A DNA stretch of 64,000 bases from Knoellia sp031844405 (GTDB taxonomy: Bacteria; Actinomycetota; Actinomycetes; Actinomycetales; Dermatophilaceae). Below are positions 39,274 through 47,498 of the stretch, in pieces. Both the position numbers and the translations under genes were made by a program. Location of the stretch: NCBI GenBank assembly GCA_031844405.1, contig JAUZVC010000002.1, positions 806,001-870,000 on the forward strand, in the 5' to 3' direction. Below the pieces are notes generated by a model that was given only the letters and a program-made list of their open reading frames with translations, was not told the DNA's origin and searched no databases. The first letter of the stretch is position 1. Each line of letters starts with the position of its first letter.

Positions 39274-40458
39274 ATGAGTCGGGACCACGCCGTCGACGTC
39301 CAGAGCCCCGTCCCGCCTTCGCCGGACGGCGTGCGTGGAGCGGGAGCGCACCGTGGTCGCTCGGTCATCCGGCGGTGGGTCATCGGCGGTGTCGCGACCG
39401 TCGGGTTCGGTCTCGCGGCGCTCGTCGTCGCCACGGCCATCGGCGCCGCAGCCGGTGTGAGCGCTGCCCTGCTCGGCCTCGTCGCGGCGACGATCCCACT
39501 CGGCATCGTCGTCCCGACCTTCATGTGGCTCGACAGGTTCGAGGCCGAGCCGACGCGCTACCTCGTGCGGGCGTTCCTCTGGGGTGCGCTCATCGCCGTC
39601 GTCATCGCGATGACCCTCAACACCGCCGGGCAGCTCGTCCTGTGGGGCTCGATCCCCGAGGACGAGTCGCTGGCACTCACCGCGGTCTTTGTCGCACCCT
39701 TCGTCGAGGAGGCCGCCAAGGGCGTCTTCGTCCTGCTCGTGTGGCGCCTGGCCAAGCGTGAGTTCGACGGCATCACCGACGGCATGGTCTATGCAGGGGT
39801 CACTGCGGCCGGCTTTGCCTTCACCGAGAACATCCAGTACCTCGCCATCGCGTGGGTCGAGCACGGACAGGAGGGGCTCACGGCGACGTTCGTCGGCCGC
39901 TGCCTGCTCTCGCCCTTCGCCCACCCGATGTTCACGATCTGCATCGGCATCGGGATCGGGATGGCGGCGATGTCCCGCAAGGGCGCGGTGCGCCTCCTCG
40001 CCCCGCTGGGCGGCTACCTCATCGCCGTCGTCGCGCACGCCGTGTGGAACCTCGCCGCCGTGAGCGGGGGAGAGGGCCTCATCGCCGTCTACCTCCTCGT
40101 CGAGGTGCCGCTCTTCCTCGCGTTCCTCGGCTTCGTCGTCTGGGTCCGCCGCCGTGAGGGCCGGCTCATCGGCCAGTTCCTCAGCGCCTACGCCGACGCG
40201 GGCTGGCTCTCACCGGCCGAGGTGGCGATGCTCTCCTCGATGCCGAGGCGCCGCGAGGCGCGTCAGTGGGCGCGGCTCAACGGCGGCCGGGCCGCGCTGC
40301 GGTCGATGGAGGACTTCCAGGACGCGGCGAGCGAGCTCGCCCTGCTGCGCCGCCGGATGCACCACTCCGCCGCGGACGCGCGTGCGCTCACCGAGGAGCG
40401 GGAGCTGCTCGCGATCCTCGCGCGCCGCCGCCACGAGTTCGCCGGCCAGGTGCTCTGA
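39274..40458 (+). CDS. PrsW family intramembrane metalloprotease
   Basis: This is a 394-residue membrane protein of the PrsW/CAAX-protease-like family. It has about eight helices between residues 30 and 300. Conserved polar motifs lie in the membrane region: PFVEEAAKG (E-E-x-x-K), FAFTENIQYL, FAHPMFT and AHAVWNLA, matching the putative glutamate/histidine active site. In Bacillus PrsW starts cleavage of an anti-sigma factor; the substrate here is unknown. The C-terminal 100 residues are cytoplasmic and Arg-rich. It overlaps the amidohydrolase gene as TGATG. Confidence 0.9.
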   Translation: MSRDHAVDVQSPVPPSPDGVRGAGAHRGRSVIRRWVIGGVATVGFGLAALVVATAIGAAAGVSAALLGLVAATIPLGIVVPTFMWLDRFEAEPTRYLVRAFLWGALIAVVIAMTLNTAGQLVLWGSIPEDESLALTAVFVAPFVEEAAKGVFVLLVWRLAKREFDGITDGMVYAGVTAAGFAFTENIQYLAIAWVEHGQEGLTATFVGRCLLSPFAHPMFTICIGIGIGMAAMSRKGAVRLLAPLGGYLIAVVAHAVWNLAAVSGGEGLIAVYLLVEVPLFLAFLGFVVWVRRREGRLIGQFLSAYADAGWLSPAEVAMLSSMPRRREARQWARLNGGRAALRSMEDFQDAASELALLRRRMHHSAADARALTEERELLAILARRRHEFAGQVL

Positions 40459-41702
40459 TGCAGGGGACCCCGCAGCGGATCACGTCGGCCCTGGGGCTGG
40501 CTCAGGCGATGGCACCCGAGCTCGTCGAGCTGCGCCGCGAGCTGCACAGGCACCCTGAGCTCGGCAACGACCTGCCCCGCACCCAGCGCACCGTGCTCGA
40601 CGCGCTCGAGGGCCTCGACCTCGAGATCACGACCGGTCGCGAGGTGAGCAGCGTCGTGGCCGTGCTCCGCGGCCGCGGCGGGTCGCGTCAGCCCGGTGAG
40701 GAGCGTCCCGTCGTGCTCCTGCGCGGCGACATGGACGGCCTGCCCGTGACCGAAGTGACCGGGCTCGACTACGCGTCGCAGGAGCCGGGGCTCATGCACG
40801 CCTGCGGCCACGACCTCCACACCGCCGGGCTCGTGGGCGCGGCACGCATCCTGCACGAGCTGCGCGACGAGCTCGTCGGCGACGTCGTCCTCATGTTCCA
40901 GCCCGGCGAGGAAGGCCCCGGAGGGGCCGAGCCGATGCTGCGCGAAGGACTTCTGGAGGCGGCCGGCCGACGTGTCGACACGGCATACGCGACGCATGTG
41001 TATGCCGCGGAGCGGCCTCGCGGGGTGTGGTTCGGACGCCCCGGGCCACAGATGGCCGCGGCCGACGAGGTGCTCATCACGGTCAGGGGGATGGGCGGGC
41101 ACGGCTCGCAGCCGCACTACGCCCTCGACCCCGTGCCGGTGGCGTGCGAGATCGTGCTCGCGCTGCAGACGATGGTGACGCGCCGGTTCGACGTCTTCGA
41201 CCCCGTCGTCCTCACCGTCGGCCGGATCGCGTCCGGGACCGTCAACAACGTCATCCCGGACACCGCCGAGATCTCCGCGACGCTGCGGACGTTCTCCGGC
41301 GAGCACCGCGAGAAGGCACACGCCGAGATCCGTCGGGTGGCCGAGCACGTCGCCGCCGCGCACGGGCTCGCGTCGAGCGTCGACATCGGTGGCGGCTACC
41401 CGGTGACCGTCAACGACCCGGACGAGTTCGCGTTCGCGCGCGACACCGTCGTCGACCTCTTCGGCGAGGACCGCTGGTCCGACATGCCGGAGCCGGAGGC
41501 GGGCGCCGAGGACATGGCCTTCGTCCTCGAGGAGGTGCCGGGGGCCTACCTCAACGTCGGCGCCTGCGTCGTCGACGACCACACGACAGCCGAGGACAAC
41601 CACTCGCCGCGCGCGCTCTACGACGACTCGGTCGTGCCCGACATCGCCGCGCTGCTCGCCGAGCTGGCGCTGCGACGCACGGCGGCCCTGGCCGCCGACT
41701 GA
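40458..41702 (+). CDS. M20 family amidohydrolase
   Basis: This is a 414-residue metal-dependent amidohydrolase of the aminoacylase/hippurate hydrolase/IAA-amino-acid hydrolase type. The metal and catalytic residues are in LRGDMDGLPVTE, HACGHDLHTAG, PGEEGPGGAE and GAEDMAFVLEEVPG, with a last ligand in the C-terminal DNHSP. The lid/dimerisation domain (residues 185-300) contains GMGGHGSQPHYALDPV. Substrate cannot be told from sequence. It overlaps the PrsW stop by one base and is likely cotranscribed with it. Confidence 0.92.
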   Translation: MQGTPQRITSALGLAQAMAPELVELRRELHRHPELGNDLPRTQRTVLDALEGLDLEITTGREVSSVVAVLRGRGGSRQPGEERPVVLLRGDMDGLPVTEVTGLDYASQEPGLMHACGHDLHTAGLVGAARILHELRDELVGDVVLMFQPGEEGPGGAEPMLREGLLEAAGRRVDTAYATHVYAAERPRGVWFGRPGPQMAAADEVLITVRGMGGHGSQPHYALDPVPVACEIVLALQTMVTRRFDVFDPVVLTVGRIASGTVNNVIPDTAEISATLRTFSGEHREKAHAEIRRVAEHVAAAHGLASSVDIGGGYPVTVNDPDEFAFARDTVVDLFGEDRWSDMPEPEAGAEDMAFVLEEVPGAYLNVGACVVDDHTTAEDNHSPRALYDDSVVPDIAALLAELALRRTAALAAD

Positions 41703-41731
41703 CGTCGACACGGATGTGGTCCACGCCGGGT

Positions 41732-41775
41732 GCGGGTGCCAGCCGCGCTGGACGCGGGTGTCAGCCGCGCTGGAC
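41732..41775. repeat. Tandem 22-base repeat at the 3' end of the phosphopantetheinyl transferase gene
   Basis: Two adjacent 22-base units (41732-41753 and 41754-41775) differ at one position. The second unit contains the stop codon and the last codons of the convergent transferase gene; the first lies between the genes. It looks like a recent slippage duplication. Confidence 0.7.
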
Positions 41776-42441
41776 GCGGAGGGTGACCGGTGTGCTGGTG
41801 AGCACGGCGACGGCGGCCCGGTGGTCGTCGCGGCCGAGGTCGACGTCGCTCACCTGGGTCGGTCCCGGCGGGTGCTCCCTGGCCTTCCACTCGAGGAGGG
41901 CGGCAGGGGCGTCCGGCGCCGAGACGACGACCTGGCTGGGGTCGACGACGAGCCCGTGGCCGGTCGCCTTGAGGATCGCCTCCTTGCGGGCCCACAGCAG
42001 GGCCCGTGCGGCGAGCAGCCCGTCGCCGTCGAGACCCTCGAGATGTGCGGCCTCGCTCTCGTCGAGGGTCACGCTGCCGAACCCGTCGAAGTCGGCGGAC
42101 TCGAGGTCCTCGACGTCGATGCCGACCTCGCCGACGCTGGTGACGACCGCGACCGCCATGTGCTCGCCGTAGGAGACCGAGACGTGGAGGTCGCGCATCC
42201 CGGAGAGATGGGGCTTGCCGTGGCGGTCCGTGCCGCAGGTGGCGCACCGGCGCTCGAACTGCAGCCGGCGCGGGTCCACCCCGGTCTCGTCGGCGACGAG
42301 CCGACGAAGCAGGGCGTGAGCGGTGACGAACGGAAGAGGGTTGGGCCGGCGTCCGGCGCGCTCGAGCTCGGTGGCGTCGAGCAGGTCGCGCAGACGCGGG
42401 TCGTCGCTCACCTCTGTGGTGCGGATCACGACGACGGCCAT
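41761..42441 (-). CDS. 4'-phosphopantetheinyl transferase (Sfp type)
   Basis: This 226-residue enzyme transfers phosphopantetheine from CoA to carrier proteins. The family motifs are GIDVEDLESADF (Mg-binding Asp) and ARALLWARKEAILKATGHGL (the W-x-x-K-E-A signature), with an upstream LSGMRDLHVSVSYGEHMAVAVV. Length is normal for the Sfp group. No polyketide or peptide synthetase lies near, so its target is elsewhere. The 3' end lies in a 22-base tandem duplication. Confidence 0.9.
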   Translation of the reverse strand: MAVVVIRTTEVSDDPRLRDLLDATELERAGRRPNPLPFVTAHALLRRLVADETGVDPRRLQFERRCATCGTDRHGKPHLSGMRDLHVSVSYGEHMAVAVVTSVGEVGIDVEDLESADFDGFGSVTLDESEAAHLEGLDGDGLLAARALLWARKEAILKATGHGLVVDPSQVVVSAPDAPAALLEWKAREHPPGPTQVSDVDLGRDDHRAAVAVLTSTPVTLRVQRG

Positions 42442-42496
42442 GACCCGATCATGTCACCAGCGGTTCACGGGCCTACCCGGTGCTCCGGTGGGGGCG

Positions 42497-42502
42497 TAGG
42501 TT
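42497..42502 (+). promoter_or_regulatory. -10 element TAGGTT, leaderless-type promoter of the alpha/beta hydrolase gene
   Basis: TAGGTT ends seven bases before GTG 42510. Confidence 0.45.
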
Positions 42503-42509
42503 GCGATCT

Positions 42510-43331
42510 GTGGAGGAGACCGTGCCCGTGGAGCCGGGGCGCGCCGAGGTCGGTGGCGTCGGCGTCGCGTTCCGCCGGGCCGGCTCGGGGCCGCCGCTCG
42601 TGCTCGTCCACGGCGCCGCGCTCGACTCGCGCAGCTGGGGGCCGCAGCTCACCGGTTTGGGCGACGAGCTCACCGTCGTCGCGTGGGACGAACCGGGCGT
42701 CGGCCGCTCGTCACCGGTGCCCGAAGGCTTCGACCTCACGGACTTCGCGGACGCGCTCGCCGGCCTGATCGGGCACCTCGGCCTTGGCCCGGTCCACCTC
42801 GCCGGCCTGTCGTGGGGCGGGACCGTCGTCCTCGAGTGCTACCGCCGCCACCCCGGTATCGTCGCGTCACTCGTCCTCATGGACACGTATGCCGGGTGGA
42901 AGGGCTCGCTTCCCGCGGACGAGGTGCGCCACCGGGTCGACGGCGTGCGCGAGAGCCTCGAGGCGTCGCCGGAGGAGTTCGACCCGACCCTGCCGGGTCT
43001 CTTCGCCGGGGAACCGTCTGCCGAGATCGTCGCCCTCATGGCGGAGATGGCGGCCGACGTCCGCCCCGAGACCCTCGCCCTCGAGCTCGGGATCATGGCC
43101 GACGCCGACCTCTCCGACGTGCTGCCCACGGTCGGGGTGCCGACGCTGCTCGTCTGGGGTGAGGCGGACGCGCGATCGCCCGTCGACCTCGTGGCACGGC
43201 AGTTCGCCGAGGCCATCCCGGGGGCCGAGCTCGCCGTCGTCGAGGGCGCCGGGCACATGTCGAACCTCGAGCAGCCCGAGCGGGTCAACGAGGTGATCCG
43301 GGCCTTCGTCCGTCGTCATCGGACCGGCTGA
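42510..43331 (+). CDS. Alpha/beta hydrolase
   Basis: This is a 273-residue alpha/beta hydrolase. The oxyanion region is LVLVHGAALDSRSWGPQL. The nucleophile elbow is LAGLSWGG (Ser). The acid is most likely the aspartate in LVWGEADARSPVD, and the catalytic His is in EGAGHMSNLEQPE. Overall it resembles the 3-oxoadipate enol-lactonase/haloperoxidase-like group, but the substrate is not clear. The GTG start is placed by the -10 hexamer. tRNA-Arg, on the opposite strand, lies two bases downstream. Confidence 0.88.
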   Translation: MEETVPVEPGRAEVGGVGVAFRRAGSGPPLVLVHGAALDSRSWGPQLTGLGDELTVVAWDEPGVGRSSPVPEGFDLTDFADALAGLIGHLGLGPVHLAGLSWGGTVVLECYRRHPGIVASLVLMDTYAGWKGSLPADEVRHRVDGVRESLEASPEEFDPTLPGLFAGEPSAEIVALMAEMAADVRPETLALELGIMADADLSDVLPTVGVPTLLVWGEADARSPVDLVARQFAEAIPGAELAVVEGAGHMSNLEQPERVNEVIRAFVRRHRTG

Positions 43332-43333
43332 GG

Positions 43334-43406
43334 CGCCCCCGGCAGGACTCGAACCTGCGACCCAGTCATTAGAAGTGACTCGCTCTATCCGCTGAGCTAC
43401 GGAGGC
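43334..43406 (-). tRNA. tRNA-Arg (anticodon TCT)
   Basis: A 73-base minus-strand tRNA. The acceptor GCCTCCG pairs with CGGGGGC including a G-U pair, and the discriminator is G. The anticodon TCT corresponds to AGA at 43371-43373. The T arm is GCAGG-TTCGAGT-CCTGC. CCA is not encoded. It is uninterrupted, without an intron, although a homing-endonuclease-like gene lies next to it. Confidence 0.95.
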
Positions 43407-43455
43407 CTTTGAGAAGGGACCCTAGTCGGTCGCCGAGGTTGTCGGAGGTCGGTCA

Positions 43456-43461
43456 TACCGT
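43456..43461 (+). promoter_or_regulatory. -10 element TACCGT, leaderless-type promoter of the PD-(D/E)XK gene
   Basis: TACCGT ends six bases before ATG 43468. Confidence 0.4.
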
Positions 43462-43467
43462 GGCCCC

Positions 43468-43899
43468 ATGGGGGCTCATCACACGAAGGACAAGGGGGAC
43501 CTCGGCACTGCGAAGGCGCACGCGGACCTCGTCGCGCAGGGCTTCGTCGTGCTGTTCCCGGCCACGGAGCACGCCGAGTTCGACCTCGTGGCCTACCAGC
43601 GCTCAGCGTTCCACCGCGTCCAGGTGAAGTACCGGTCGGAGCGTCAAGGGGCGGTGTCGGTTCGGTTCCGTTCGGTCTGGGGGGATCGCCACGGCACTCA
43701 CACGCGACCGTCCGACAAGTCGCAGGTGGACGTGCTCTGCATCTACTGCCCCGAGACCGACGCCTGTTACTACGTCCGACCGGAGGACCATCTCCAGTCC
43801 GTGACCCTGCGGGTGACCTCTTCCCGTAACCGCCAGGTCCACAACGTCCGTCTGGCCGATGGATTCCGGCACTTTCCCGAGATCTCGTCCGCTGGGTGA
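43468..43899 (+). CDS. Small PD-(D/E)XK nuclease-like protein (I-SspI-related group)
   Basis: This is a 143-residue protein. HTKDKGDLGTAKAHADLVAQGFVVLFPATEHAEFDLVAY, then FHRVQVKYRS, matches the PD-(D/E)XK core: an N-terminal helix, D39 in EFDLV, and Q52-V-K54 on the next strand. This is the pattern of the group containing the tRNA-intron homing enzyme I-SspI. Many members are free-standing and uncharacterised. Base composition (about 66% G+C) is below its neighbours. It starts 61 bases from the 5' end of tRNA-Arg, on the opposite strand, which fits arrival at a tRNA gene. Confidence 0.7.
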   Translation: MGAHHTKDKGDLGTAKAHADLVAQGFVVLFPATEHAEFDLVAYQRSAFHRVQVKYRSERQGAVSVRFRSVWGDRHGTHTRPSDKSQVDVLCIYCPETDACYYVRPEDHLQSVTLRVTSSRNRQVHNVRLADGFRHFPEISSAG

Positions 43900-43950
43900 A
43901 CTGCAGGTCAGCGCGTCGGCACGTCGGCGCGCAGGTCCGCGCCCTTTCGT

Positions 43951-43956
43951 TAGGCT
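43951..43956 (+). promoter_or_regulatory. -10 element TAGGCT, leaderless-type promoter of the dynamin-like gene pair
   Basis: TAGGCT ends six bases before GTG 43963. Confidence 0.45.
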
Positions 43957-43962
43957 GAGGCA

Positions 43963-45678
43963 GTGACGACATCGGAGGCGACCAGGGCGAGCGAGCTCGT
44001 CGAGGCCGTGACCGGGCTCCGGGACGCCGTCGCCGCCTCCTCGCTCCCGCTCCACACCCCGGGCCAGGCCCAGGGGCAGGCCGTGCGACGTGAGCTCATC
44101 CACCAGCTCGACGACTACGTCATACCGCGGCTGCGCTCCATCGACGCGCCCCTCCTCGCCGTCGTCGGCGGCTCGACGGGCGCCGGCAAGTCGACCCTCG
44201 TCAACTCCATCGTGGGATCCGTCGTCAGCCGCTCCGGCGTGCTCCGACCCACGACGACGAGCCCCGTGCTCGTGCACCACCCCGACGACAAGCGCTGGTT
44301 CGCCGACCAGCGCATCCTCCCGACGCTCTCCCGAGTGACCGGCAGCCCCACCGAGGAGACGCAGCCCGGCACCGTCCGCCTCGTCGAGTCGTCGAGCCTG
44401 CCACCCGGCATGGCGCTGCTCGACGCGCCCGACATCGACTCGGTGGTCCAGGCCAACCGCGAGCTCGCCAACCAGCTGCTCGCGGCCGCGGACCTCTGGC
44501 TCTTCGTCACGACGGCCGCCCGCTACGCCGACGCCGTCCCGTGGGACCTGCTTCGCACCGCGGCCGAGCGCGGCACCTCCGTCGCCATCGTCCTCGACCG
44601 CATCGCCCCGGAGTCCGTCGACGAGATCCGGCCGCACCTCGCGGGCATGCTGCGCGAGCAGGGCCTGCCGACCGCGCCGATCTTCACCGTCCCCGAGACC
44701 CAGCTGACCCGCGACGGGTCACTCCCGCCCGAGGCGATGGGCCGGCTGCGCGCGTGGCTCGACGCACTCGCCAGCGATGCCCGTGCCCGCGCGGTGGTCG
44801 TCAGCCAGACCCTCAAGGGCGCGATGGGGTCGCTGTCGGGCCGGACCGACGCCCTCGTCACCGCCTTGATCGAGCAGGACCGCGCAGCCGAGAACCTCCT
44901 GCGGGCCACCGACGAGAGCTACGCCGCCGCGACCCAGGGCGTCAAGGACGGCATGACCGACGGCACACTGCTCCGCGGCGAGGTCCTCGCCCGCTGGCAG
45001 GAGTTCGTCGGCACCGGCGAGTTCTTCCGGCAGGTCGAGTCGACGCTGTCGAAGTGGCGCGACCGGGTCACCGCGGCGATCAAGGGCCAGCCGGCCCCGT
45101 CCGAGGACCTCGGCGAGGCGCTCCAGTCCGGAGTCGCCAACCTCCTCGTCTCCCACGCGTCCGCCGCCGCTGCCGACAGCGCGCGCGCCTGGCGACGCCT
45201 GCCCGGTGGCGAGACCCTCGTAATGTCCTTCCCCGAGCTCGCCAAGCCGTCGCCCGACCTCATTCCGCGCGTCGAGGCGCTCGTGCGCGAGTGGCAGGGC
45301 GAGGTCTTCGACATCGTGCGCAGCGAGGGCGGCAACCGGCGGACCAACGCGAGGATCGCGGCATACGGCGTCAACGCCATCGGCCTCTTCCTCATGCTCG
45401 TCTCGTTCGCCGCGACGGGTGGCCTCACCGGCGCCGAGGTCGGCATCGCGGGCGGCACGTCGGTGCTCGCCCAACGCGTCCTGGAGGCGATCTTCGGCGA
45501 CCAGGCCGTCCGCGAGATGGCCGCGAAGGCGCGCAAGAGCCTCCTCGCCCGCGTCGAGGACCTGTATGCCGTGGAGCAGGCCCGCTTCGCCGAGGCCCTC
45601 GCGTCGCTGGGCGACGCGACCGGCCAGTCGGCCGCCCTCGACCGTGCCGCGACCAGAGTCCGAGAGGTGGCTGCATGA
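43963..45678 (+). CDS. Dynamin-like GTPase, first of a pair
   Basis: This is a 571-residue P-loop GTPase. Walker A is VGGSTGAGKSTLVNSIVG (near residue 70), with switch-region threonines in RPTTTSPVLVHH and a G3-like LLDAPDIDSV (near 150). Beyond residue 280 it is helical, ending in a membrane hairpin (AIGLFLMLVSFAATGGLTGAEVGIAGG) and a further helix. This is the plan of bacterial dynamin-like proteins such as Streptomyces DynA/DynB, which act at sporulation septa. It overlaps the second GTPase gene by ATGA, so the two probably form a heteromer on the membrane. Confidence 0.83.
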   Translation: MTTSEATRASELVEAVTGLRDAVAASSLPLHTPGQAQGQAVRRELIHQLDDYVIPRLRSIDAPLLAVVGGSTGAGKSTLVNSIVGSVVSRSGVLRPTTTSPVLVHHPDDKRWFADQRILPTLSRVTGSPTEETQPGTVRLVESSSLPPGMALLDAPDIDSVVQANRELANQLLAAADLWLFVTTAARYADAVPWDLLRTAAERGTSVAIVLDRIAPESVDEIRPHLAGMLREQGLPTAPIFTVPETQLTRDGSLPPEAMGRLRAWLDALASDARARAVVVSQTLKGAMGSLSGRTDALVTALIEQDRAAENLLRATDESYAAATQGVKDGMTDGTLLRGEVLARWQEFVGTGEFFRQVESTLSKWRDRVTAAIKGQPAPSEDLGEALQSGVANLLVSHASAAAADSARAWRRLPGGETLVMSFPELAKPSPDLIPRVEALVREWQGEVFDIVRSEGGNRRTNARIAAYGVNAIGLFLMLVSFAATGGLTGAEVGIAGGTSVLAQRVLEAIFGDQAVREMAAKARKSLLARVEDLYAVEQARFAEALASLGDATGQSAALDRAATRVREVAA

Positions 45679-47342
45679 GCCCGTTGCGCATGGGTAGCGC
45701 GAAGGTCGGCAGCGTCACCGCGGAGTCGCTCATGTCTGCCTCCGGGTCGCTCGAGCAGGCGCTCGCGAGCGGTGGTGACGAGCTGCCCGAGGCGCCCTCG
45801 ACGCGAGCACGCACCGTGGTCGCCAAGGTCGAGAAGCGCACCTCCATCGTCGGGGGGCACACCGTCGTCGCGCTGGCGGGGGCCACCGGCAGCGGCAAGT
45901 CCTCCCTCTTCAACGCCCTCGTCGGTGAGGACGTCGCGTCGGTCGGCGCCCGCCGCCCGACGACGTCGAGGCCCACCGCCGCGATCTGGGGCGACGAGTC
46001 CGCAGGACCTCTCCTCGACTGGCTCGACGTCTCCACCCGGCACCACGTCGCGGGGGACGTCACGGTCGAAGGGACCGTCGGCTCGCTCGACGGCCTCGTG
46101 CTCCTCGACCTGCCGGACTTCGACTCGCGCGTGACCGAGCACCGGGCCGAGGCGGAGCGGGTGCTCGACCTCGTGGACGTCTTCGTCTGGGTGACCGACC
46201 CGCAGAAGTACGCCGACGCGCGCCTCCACGACGACTACGTCGCCGCACTCGCGACCCACGACGCCGTGACGGTCGTCGTCCTCAACCAGGTGGACCGTCT
46301 CCACGAGGACGACGTCGAGCGCTGCGTCGCCGACCTCAAGCGCCTCATGGCCCGGGACGGGATGCCCGACGCGACCGTCATCCCCACCTCGGCGCGCACC
46401 GGCCGGGGGCTCGACGTCCTCGGCCAGCGGCTGAGCAACGCCGTGTCGGGCGCGAACGCCGCCCGCACCCGTCTCGCCGCCGACGTGCGTCAGTCGGCCG
46501 CCGCGCTGCGGCCCGGTGTGGCCGACTCCGAGCCCGTGGTGAAGGCCAAGGGCGAAGGTGAGCTCGTCGACGCACTCGCCCGCGCGGCCGGTGTGCCCAC
46601 CGTCGTCGCCGCGGTCGAGCGCGACTACCGCATGCAGGCGACGAGCCACACGGGGTGGCCGTTCACTCGCTGGGTCCAGCGCTTCAAGCCACGCCCGCTG
46701 CGCCGCCTGCGGCTCGACGACGGTCGGGGAGCGGTCACGGTGAGCGACGCCGACGTGCGTTCGGTCCTCGGGCGTTCATCGCTGCCGCCGCCGACTCCCG
46801 CTGCCCGCGCCGCCGTCGACCTGGCGACCCGGAGCCTCGCCGACCGTGCGGGCTCGTCGCTGCCGACGCGGTGGGGTGACGCGATCGACGCCGCGGCCGC
46901 TCCTCCGGGTCACGCGATGGCCGACGCCCTCGACCAGGCCGTCATCTCCACGTCGCTGCGCTCGCGCACGCCCGTCTGGTGGCGCGTCGTCGGCATCGCA
47001 CAGGTCGTCCTCGCGCTCACCGCGGTGGCCGGGCTCGTGTGGCTCCTCGTGCTCATGCTGCTCGGCTGGCTCCAGTTCCCGAGCATCGAGACCCCGACGC
47101 TGGGACCGCTGCCGTGGCCGTTCGTCCTGCTCGTCGGCGGGGTGCTCGCCGGCCTGCTGCTGGCCCTCGTCTCCCGCTTCCTCGCGGGCATCGGGGCACG
47201 TCGGCGCGCCCGCGTCATCGACGGGCGCCTGCGCGGGTCGATCTCGACCGTCGCCGACGAGCGGATCCTCGCGCCAGTCACCGCGATCCTCGAGCGACAC
47301 CGGGCCACGCGCGAGCACCTCGAGAGCGCTGCCAAGGTCTGA
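45675..47342 (+). CDS. Dynamin-like GTPase, second of a pair
   Basis: This is a 555-residue GTPase. Walker A is GATGSGKSSLFNALVG (near residue 62), G3-like LLDLPDFDS (near 138), and G4 VVVLNQVDRL (near 195). The middle is helical and basic. Two membrane helices lie near residues 435-465 and 475-500 (WWRVVGIAQVVLALTAVAGLVWLLVLMLLGW; PFVLLVGGVLAGLLLALVSRF). I use ATG 45675, overlapping the previous stop; the frame is open further upstream but only antisense-like. The pair plausibly remodels membrane during division or under stress. Confidence 0.82.
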   Translation: MSPLRMGSAKVGSVTAESLMSASGSLEQALASGGDELPEAPSTRARTVVAKVEKRTSIVGGHTVVALAGATGSGKSSLFNALVGEDVASVGARRPTTSRPTAAIWGDESAGPLLDWLDVSTRHHVAGDVTVEGTVGSLDGLVLLDLPDFDSRVTEHRAEAERVLDLVDVFVWVTDPQKYADARLHDDYVAALATHDAVTVVVLNQVDRLHEDDVERCVADLKRLMARDGMPDATVIPTSARTGRGLDVLGQRLSNAVSGANAARTRLAADVRQSAAALRPGVADSEPVVKAKGEGELVDALARAAGVPTVVAAVERDYRMQATSHTGWPFTRWVQRFKPRPLRRLRLDDGRGAVTVSDADVRSVLGRSSLPPPTPAARAAVDLATRSLADRAGSSLPTRWGDAIDAAAAPPGHAMADALDQAVISTSLRSRTPVWWRVVGIAQVVLALTAVAGLVWLLVLMLLGWLQFPSIETPTLGPLPWPFVLLVGGVLAGLLLALVSRFLAGIGARRRARVIDGRLRGSISTVADERILAPVTAILERHRATREHLESAAKV

Positions 47343-47370
47343 CCGGCCCCTCCCGAGCACGGCTGGCCGT

Positions 47371-47407
47371 CCACAGGCACGTCGCGCGGGCTCCGTCGTC
47401 CACAGGT
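47371..47407. promoter_or_regulatory. Two TCCACAGG words upstream of ssb (DnaA-box-like)
   Basis: TCCACAGG occurs at 47371-47378 and 47400-47407, 29 bases apart and about 90-130 bases before the ssb start. With the preceding bases they read CGTCCACA, two mismatches from the high-G+C DnaA box TTGTCCACA. Binding is only a possibility. Confidence 0.25.
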
Positions 47408-47498
47408 GGCGCCGGGGGGCGTTGCCGGTGTCGGTCGACCCACTGAGGCTGGTCGCAGTGCACCGCACGAGCGGAGCCCGACCAGAAGGGGATCACCC

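Noticed and set aside
47371..47407. Replication origin or DnaA-box cluster before ssb
   Set aside because: Only two imperfect boxes, no A/T-rich unwinding region and no dnaA, dnaN or parAB nearby.
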